This document shows positions 6,222 to 9,506 of a stretch of DNA of 9,506 nucleotides, piece after piece. The notes under the pieces were generated by a model, which ran no database searches, had not been told where the DNA came from, and worked only from the letters and a program-made list of their open reading frames with translations. How positions within the stretch are numbered: position 1 is the first letter of the stretch; the number at the start of each line of letters is the position of its first letter. The position numbers and the translations under genes are program-made. This DNA comes from an uncultured Eggerthellaceae bacterium. GTDB lineage: Bacteria; Actinomycetota; Coriobacteriia; Coriobacteriales; Eggerthellaceae. The stretch covers positions 1-9,506 of the forward strand of contig CANRPV010000050.1 of NCBI GenBank assembly GCA_947632575.1. The letters run 5' to 3'.

Positions 6222-7088
6222 ATGGCAAACATTACCGCCGCCTTGGTAAAAGAACTCCGCGAGATGACCGGCGCTGGCATGATGGAATGCAAAAAGGCGC
6301 TGGTGGAGGCCGATGGAGATCTGGATAAAGCTGTTGACGTGCTGCGCACTCGCGGTCTGGCCGCTGTGGCCAAGAAGGCTGGACGCGCCACCAACGAAGG
6401 CCGCATCACGGCTCAGGTATCTCATGATCACACCAAGGGCGTGATGGTTGAGATCAACTGCGAGACCGACTTCGTCGCCATCAACGAGAAGTTCAAGGCC
6501 TACGCTGAGAAGATCGCCACTGCCGCGCTCGAGGCTGCCGCTGAGGACGTGGAATCCCTGAAGGCCGCGACCATCGACGGCGAAACCGTCGAAGAGGTCA
6601 TCACCGACGCCATCCATGTGCTGGGCGAAAACATCCAAATCGCTCGCGTGGCGCTGGTAACCGCACCGGGCGTTGCCTCCTACATTCATGGCGAGGGTAA
6701 GATCGGCGTTTTGGTCACCTTCGACATCGAGGGCATCAACCCCGCCTCCGATGGCTTCAAGCGCTACAGCCGCGACATCGCCATGCAGATCGCAGCCACC
6801 AACCCGGTCTCGGTGGATCGTGATAGCGTGGATCCGGCCATCGTCGCTCATGAGAAGGAAATCTATAAGGCTCAGGCCGCCGAGTCCGGCAAGCCCGAAA
6901 ACATCCAAGAGAAGATGGCCACGGGACGTCTTGAAAAGTACTACAAGGAGAATTGCCTTTGCGAGCAAGCCTTCGTCAAGGATCCCGACACGACCGTCTC
7001 CGCCTTCACGGCTCAAAGCGCCAAGGAGCTCAATGGCTCTATCACCATCACCGGTTTTGAGCGCTTCGTGCTTGGCCAAGCTGAGTAG
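6222..7088 (+). CDS. tsf: Translation elongation factor Ts
   Basis: EF-Ts is the guanine-nucleotide exchange factor that recycles EF-Tu from its GDP to its GTP form. The protein has 288 residues, the normal length. The N-terminal UBA-like domain (about residues 3-50, with LREMTGAGMMECKKAL) binds EF-Tu. The core contains the conserved TDFV at residues 82-85, whose Asp-Phe pair disrupts the Mg2+ site of EF-Tu. The C-terminal part ends in GFERFVLGQAE. The ribosome binding site AGAAAGGA (6208-6215) lies six bases before the ATG. The gene follows rpsB in the standard pair and is closed by a terminator at 7117-7151. A 15-base tandem duplication overlaps the stop and places a second in-frame TAG at 7101-7103. 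Confidence 0.98.
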   Translation: MANITAALVKELREMTGAGMMECKKALVEADGDLDKAVDVLRTRGLAAVAKKAGRATNEGRITAQVSHDHTKGVMVEINCETDFVAINEKFKAYAEKIATAALEAAAEDVESLKAATIDGETVEEVITDAIHVLGENIQIARVALVTAPGVASYIHGEGKIGVLVTFDIEGINPASDGFKRYSRDIAMQIAATNPVSVDRDSVDPAIVAHEKEIYKAQAAESGKPENIQEKMATGRLEKYYKENCLCEQAFVKDPDTTVSAFTAQSAKELNGSITITGFERFVLGQAE

Positions 7089-7110
7089 CTTCAAACTGAG
7101 TAGCTTCAGG
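7081..7110 (+). repeat. 15-base tandem duplication across the tsf stop codon
   Basis: CTGAGTAGCTTCA occurs at 7081-7093 and again at 7096-7108, with a period of 15 bases. The unit carries the TAG stop, so the duplication leaves a second stop in the same frame. It looks like a small slippage event and has no obvious function. Confidence 0.8.
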
Positions 7111-7116
7111 GTAGGT

Positions 7117-7151
7117 AAAAGCGGACTTTAAGCCTAAACCGCCTTTTGCTT
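7117..7151 (+). terminator. Intrinsic terminator of rpsB-tsf
   Basis: GCGG (7121-7124) pairs with CCGC (7139-7142). Inside, TTTA (7127-7130) pairs with TAAA (7135-7138) around an AGCC tetraloop, leaving a two-base AC bulge. The flanking AAAA (7117-7120) can pair with TTTT (7144-7147), with C7143 bulged. The T-rich run TTTTGCTTT follows the core stem. It stands about 30 bases after the tsf stop. Confidence 0.75.
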
Positions 7152-7161
7152 TCACTGTGAA
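7151..7161 (+). repeat. Small inverted repeat upstream of the murA -10-like box
   Basis: TTCAC-T-GTGAA is a perfect 11-base inverted repeat. Its centre lies about 33 bases before the TATAAT at 7189, near position -45 if that box is used. This is a place where an activator could substitute for the missing -35 box. It is short enough to be chance and could equally be nothing. Confidence 0.25.
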
Positions 7162-7162
7162 T

Positions 7163-7222
7163 GCCCCCAAGAGATGGCGATTGTTCCCTATAATGGGACT
7201 ATCGCCCTTGGGGGCGTTTTTT
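7163..7222 (+). terminator. Long hairpin terminator before murA, with TATAAT in its loop
   Basis: GCCCCCAAG (7163-7171) pairs with CTTGGGGGC (7207-7215). Inside it GGCGAT (7176-7181) pairs with ATCGCC (7201-7206), and TCCC (7185-7188) with GGGA (7195-7198). That makes 19 pairs around a six-base loop, followed by G and six T at 7217-7222. RNA reading through from tsf would fold and stop here. The apical loop is exactly TATAAT (7189-7194), a perfect -10 hexamer. RNA started from it would begin near 7201 and lack the 5' arm, so it would escape termination. Confidence 0.8.
7189..7194 (+). promoter_or_regulatory. Possible -10 box for murA
   Basis: TATAAT is a perfect match, 43 bases before the murA ATG, and would give a leader of about 36 bases. 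I see no acceptable -35 hexamer 16-18 bases upstream and no extended -10 TG. It may need an activator, or it may simply be the loop of the terminator hairpin. Confidence 0.4.
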
Positions 7223-7236
7223 ACTAAGGTTGGGTC

Positions 7237-8514
7237 ATGACAGAAGAAATCATCATAGTTGAAGGCAACGGGACCCTTCAGGGTGATGTTCCCATTGCCG
7301 GTGCGAAAAATTCTGCGTTGAAGCTGATGGTCGCAACCTTACTGGGGCAAGGGACCTCAGTACTCTCCAATATTCCTCGTATTTCAGATATCGACGTGAT
7401 GATAGAGGTGCTTGAGCGTCTTGGCGCCAAGGTGAGCCGCGAGGATCACGACCTCATCATCGACACGGCGCCGGTAAATAGTTTTGAGACACCCTACGAT
7501 CTGGTATCTAAGATGCGTGCCAGCATCTCGGTTCTCGGGCCGTTGATCGCGCGTTTTGGAGAAGCCCATGTGGCCATGCCGGGAGGATGTCAGATCGGCG
7601 CGCGGAAGATCGATATGCATCTGGCGGGTCTTGAGGCTCTCGGCGTGGAGTTCGACATCGATCATGGCGATCTGGTGGCAACGACCCCTCATGGGCTGCG
7701 AGGCACTCATGTGACCTTGGAGTTTCCCAGCGTCGGTGCGACGGAAAACCTCCTGATGGCCTCTGTGGTGGCCAAGGGTGACACGATCATAGAAAACGCG
7801 GCGCGGGAACCCGAGATCGAGGATCTCGCCGATATTCTTTGCGAAATGGGCGCTGTGGTCGAAGGTGCTGGTAGTTCCACCATCGAGGTTCATGGCGTCA
7901 GTATCGAGGACTTTCATCCTGTGCATCATCGTACGGTGGGCGATCGCATCGAGGCGGGAACGTTTTTGGTGGGAGGCGCCTTGAGTGGCGGTCCTGTGAC
8001 TGTCCATGGCATCGATCCGAGCTTTCTGCGGATGGCGCTGCTTAAGTTGCGCACCATGGGCTGCGACGTGGAGTGCGGTGATGACTGGATCCGCGTCTCG
8101 CGAGATAAGCCCCTTAACTCCACGGATATCCAGACCCTTCCTCATCCTGGATTTCCTACCGATCTTCAAGCTCAGTTCCTTCTGCTGGCGGCTGTCGCCG
8201 ACGGCATCTCGGTCATAACGGAAAACGTCTTCGAGAATCGCTTCATGTTCGCCTCTGAGCTCATGCGTATGGGCGCTGATATCATGATGGAGGATCATCA
8301 TGCCCTCGTTCGAGGCATCGATGCCCTTGAGGGCGCACCGGTGTCGGCGACCGATCTGAGAGCCGGAGCGGCCTTGGTTTTGGCTGGCGTGGTGGCCGAG
8401 GGCCAGACGCGGGTTTACCATATCGAGCATATCGACCGTGGCTATGAGGATTACGTGGGCAAACTACGTTCTCTGGGCGCGGATGTTCGCCGCGTGGCGA
8501 AGGATAGTATTTAA
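7237..8514 (+). CDS. murA: UDP-N-acetylglucosamine 1-carboxyvinyltransferase
   Basis: MurA transfers enolpyruvate from phosphoenolpyruvate to UDP-N-acetylglucosamine, the first committed step of peptidoglycan precursor synthesis in the cytoplasm. The protein has 425 residues, normal for this EPSP-synthase-like fold of two inside-out barrels. Substrate contacts Lys24-Asn25 sit in GAKNSAL. The catalytic Cys118 is present in MPGGCQIGAR (E. coli Cys115), so by family knowledge the enzyme should be open to fosfomycin attack. Asp309 in FPTDLQAQF is the conserved general-base Asp, and Arg401 in HIDRGYED is also conserved. AAGG at 7226-7229 precedes ATG 7237 by seven bases. Gram-positive genomes often carry two copies (murA/murZ), and which one this is cannot be told from the sequence alone. 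The LCP gene follows 19 bases later, suggesting an envelope operon. Confidence 0.97.
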   Translation: MTEEIIIVEGNGTLQGDVPIAGAKNSALKLMVATLLGQGTSVLSNIPRISDIDVMIEVLERLGAKVSREDHDLIIDTAPVNSFETPYDLVSKMRASISVLGPLIARFGEAHVAMPGGCQIGARKIDMHLAGLEALGVEFDIDHGDLVATTPHGLRGTHVTLEFPSVGATENLLMASVVAKGDTIIENAAREPEIEDLADILCEMGAVVEGAGSSTIEVHGVSIEDFHPVHHRTVGDRIEAGTFLVGGALSGGPVTVHGIDPSFLRMALLKLRTMGCDVECGDDWIRVSRDKPLNSTDIQTLPHPGFPTDLQAQFLLLAAVADGISVITENVFENRFMFASELMRMGADIMMEDHHALVRGIDALEGAPVSATDLRAGAALVLAGVVAEGQTRVYHIEHIDRGYEDYVGKLRSLGADVRRVAKDSI

Positions 8515-8533
8515 ACGAGGATGCTTGTAAAGC

Positions 8534-9506
8534 ATGGCGTTCGGAAACAAAGGCCCCTACGACATCTCCCATAGGAAACGCACGGATCGTCGCTACCGTG
8601 ATGCGACAATCGGCACTCATGTGGCGCGGCCGGTAAGTGGTTCAAGCCGCCGGTCCAGTGGCTCTCACCGTTCAAGCTATACCCATGCCCCTGCGGCAAG
8701 CCGATCGGATCTTAAGCGGGCACGCCGAGGCAGGAAGGCGTCAGGTTCGCAGATTGAGCAGATCTCGCCCTCATCTTCTACCGCCGAAAGCCATGCTCAG
8801 TATTCTCGTCGTACCGGGAAACGGGGTTATGCTCAGCAGGAGCGGCACCGTCGTCGCGCAAAGCGCATAGGCCTAGGAATCGCCATCGTGGTGGCGGTGG
8901 TTCTCGCCGGCGTGATCGCCGGTGTCTCGACGTTTTTCGCCACGAGTGATTCCAGGCTGGCTCTTGCGAATTCCAACGCCACCGAGGCTCTGGTGGTTCC
9001 TGATGAGGGAAATCCCGTGTACCTTCTTTGCGCGGCGGCATTGGGCACCGGCGTGAATCCTCAGGATCCGACGGGGGACTCATATATGCTTCTGCGCATT
9101 GATCCTTCAAACAAGCAGGCGACATTCCTCTTCATTCCCTCGGATATCGAAACGCGCGGGTCTAACGGGGAAAGTTCCACGCTCTATGAGGCTCGAATCA
9201 GTGGTGGCGACGCGGAGCTCATCCGCCGCATCTCATCTTTTGCCGACACGGATATCAACTACTTTGCGAGCGTCACGGCCGATGGGCTCGCGGGCATGGT
9301 GGATGCCTTGGGTGGCGTAACCGTGGATGTGTTGGAATCGGTCGATGATCCGCGAGCAGGAATAATCACGATCAATTCAGGTCTTCAGACCTTCGATGGC
9401 AAGACCGCTTTGGTGTTTTTGCGAGCGTCGAACTTCAGCGGTGCTCTTACCCGTAAAGCCGAAGATCAAGTCATGTTTTCCGTCGCCTATGTGACCAAGG
9501 TGCTCA
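8534..9506 (+). CDS. LytR-CpsA-Psr (LCP) family cell-wall ligase, 3' partial
   Basis: LCP proteins are membrane-anchored enzymes that move lipid-linked glycopolymers onto peptidoglycan at the outer membrane face. The frame from ATG 8534 stays open for 324 residues to the right edge. Residues 1-111 form an unusually long cytoplasmic tail rich in Arg and Ser. One membrane helix follows (about 112-136), then the external LCP domain from about 160. Recognisable parts are GDSYMLLRIDP (181-191), TFLFIPSDIETR (197-208), INYFASVTADGLAGMVDALGGVTVDV (split here: INYFASV at 241-247, MVDALGGVTVDV at 255-266), and GLQTFDGKTALVFLR (283-297). The usual IPRD Arg, which contacts the lipid pyrophosphate, is Ser203 here. 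GAGG (8517-8520) is 13 bases from the ATG, a long spacing, so the exact start is less sure. Its place behind murA supports a wall role. Confidence 0.82.
   Translation, partial: MAFGNKGPYDISHRKRTDRRYRDATIGTHVARPVSGSSRRSSGSHRSSYTHAPAASRSDLKRARRGRKASGSQIEQISPSSSTAESHAQYSRRTGKRGYAQQERHRRRAKRIGLGIAIVVAVVLAGVIAGVSTFFATSDSRLALANSNATEALVVPDEGNPVYLLCAAALGTGVNPQDPTGDSYMLLRIDPSNKQATFLFIPSDIETRGSNGESSTLYEARISGGDAELIRRISSFADTDINYFASVTADGLAGMVDALGGVTVDVLESVDDPRAGIITINSGLQTFDGKTALVFLRASNFSGALTRKAEDQVMFSVAYVTKVL

Noticed and set aside
6156..7094. Antisense open frame covering tsf
   Set aside because: It is a complementary shadow of the conserved tsf codons and shows no domain.
7384..8430. Long antisense open frame over murA
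   Set aside because: It lies wholly inside murA with no family motif, and is rich in His/Arg as expected from reading this codon bias backwards.
8521..8574. Short frame from ATG 8521 directly after GAGG
   Set aside because: Only 17 codons before a stop, the ATG touches the ribosome binding site with no spacing, and there is no sign of a real small protein. It might at most act as a tiny upstream frame for the LCP gene.

Overview
This is an ordinary housekeeping region, with every supported gene on the + strand and tightly packed. From left to right it holds: rho (5' end cut by the window edge); an SppA-like membrane serine protease whose N-terminus is in a different reading frame from its catalytic part; a divergent methionyl-tRNA synthetase; a patatin-like phospholipase; rpsB (ribosomal protein S2); tsf (EF-Ts); murA; and the start of a LytR-CpsA-Psr (LCP) cell-wall ligase gene that runs off the right edge. 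The base composition is moderately GC-rich. The Pro/Gly-rich cytoplasmic tail on SppA, the variant MetRS and the divergent LCP protein suggest a Gram-positive anaerobe, most likely of class Coriobacteriia (Actinomycetota). This is an inference from recalled family character; no search was run.

The layout suggests three transcription blocks. Block 1 (1-5168) is rho-sppA-metG-patatin: the gaps are 21 nt, a 14 nt overlap and 28 nt, and I see no terminator inside. Block 2 is rpsB-tsf. It has a promoter-like pair at 5182-5209, a leader of about 120 nt that can fold into a nested stem just upstream of the rpsB ribosome binding site, and an intrinsic terminator at 7117-7151. Block 3 is murA-LCP, two steps of envelope building: the first committed step of peptidoglycan precursor synthesis and a probable glycopolymer ligase. 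A second strong terminator lies between tsf and murA and carries the sequence TATAAT in its apical loop.

I found no mobile element, CRISPR array, tRNA or rRNA, and no convincing new multi-gene system. The points most worth a second look are the structured rpsB leader, the one-base frameshift in sppA, the MetRS with a degenerate KMSKS loop and a large insertion, the terminator/-10 arrangement before murA, and the LCP protein that lacks the usual Arg of the IPRD motif.
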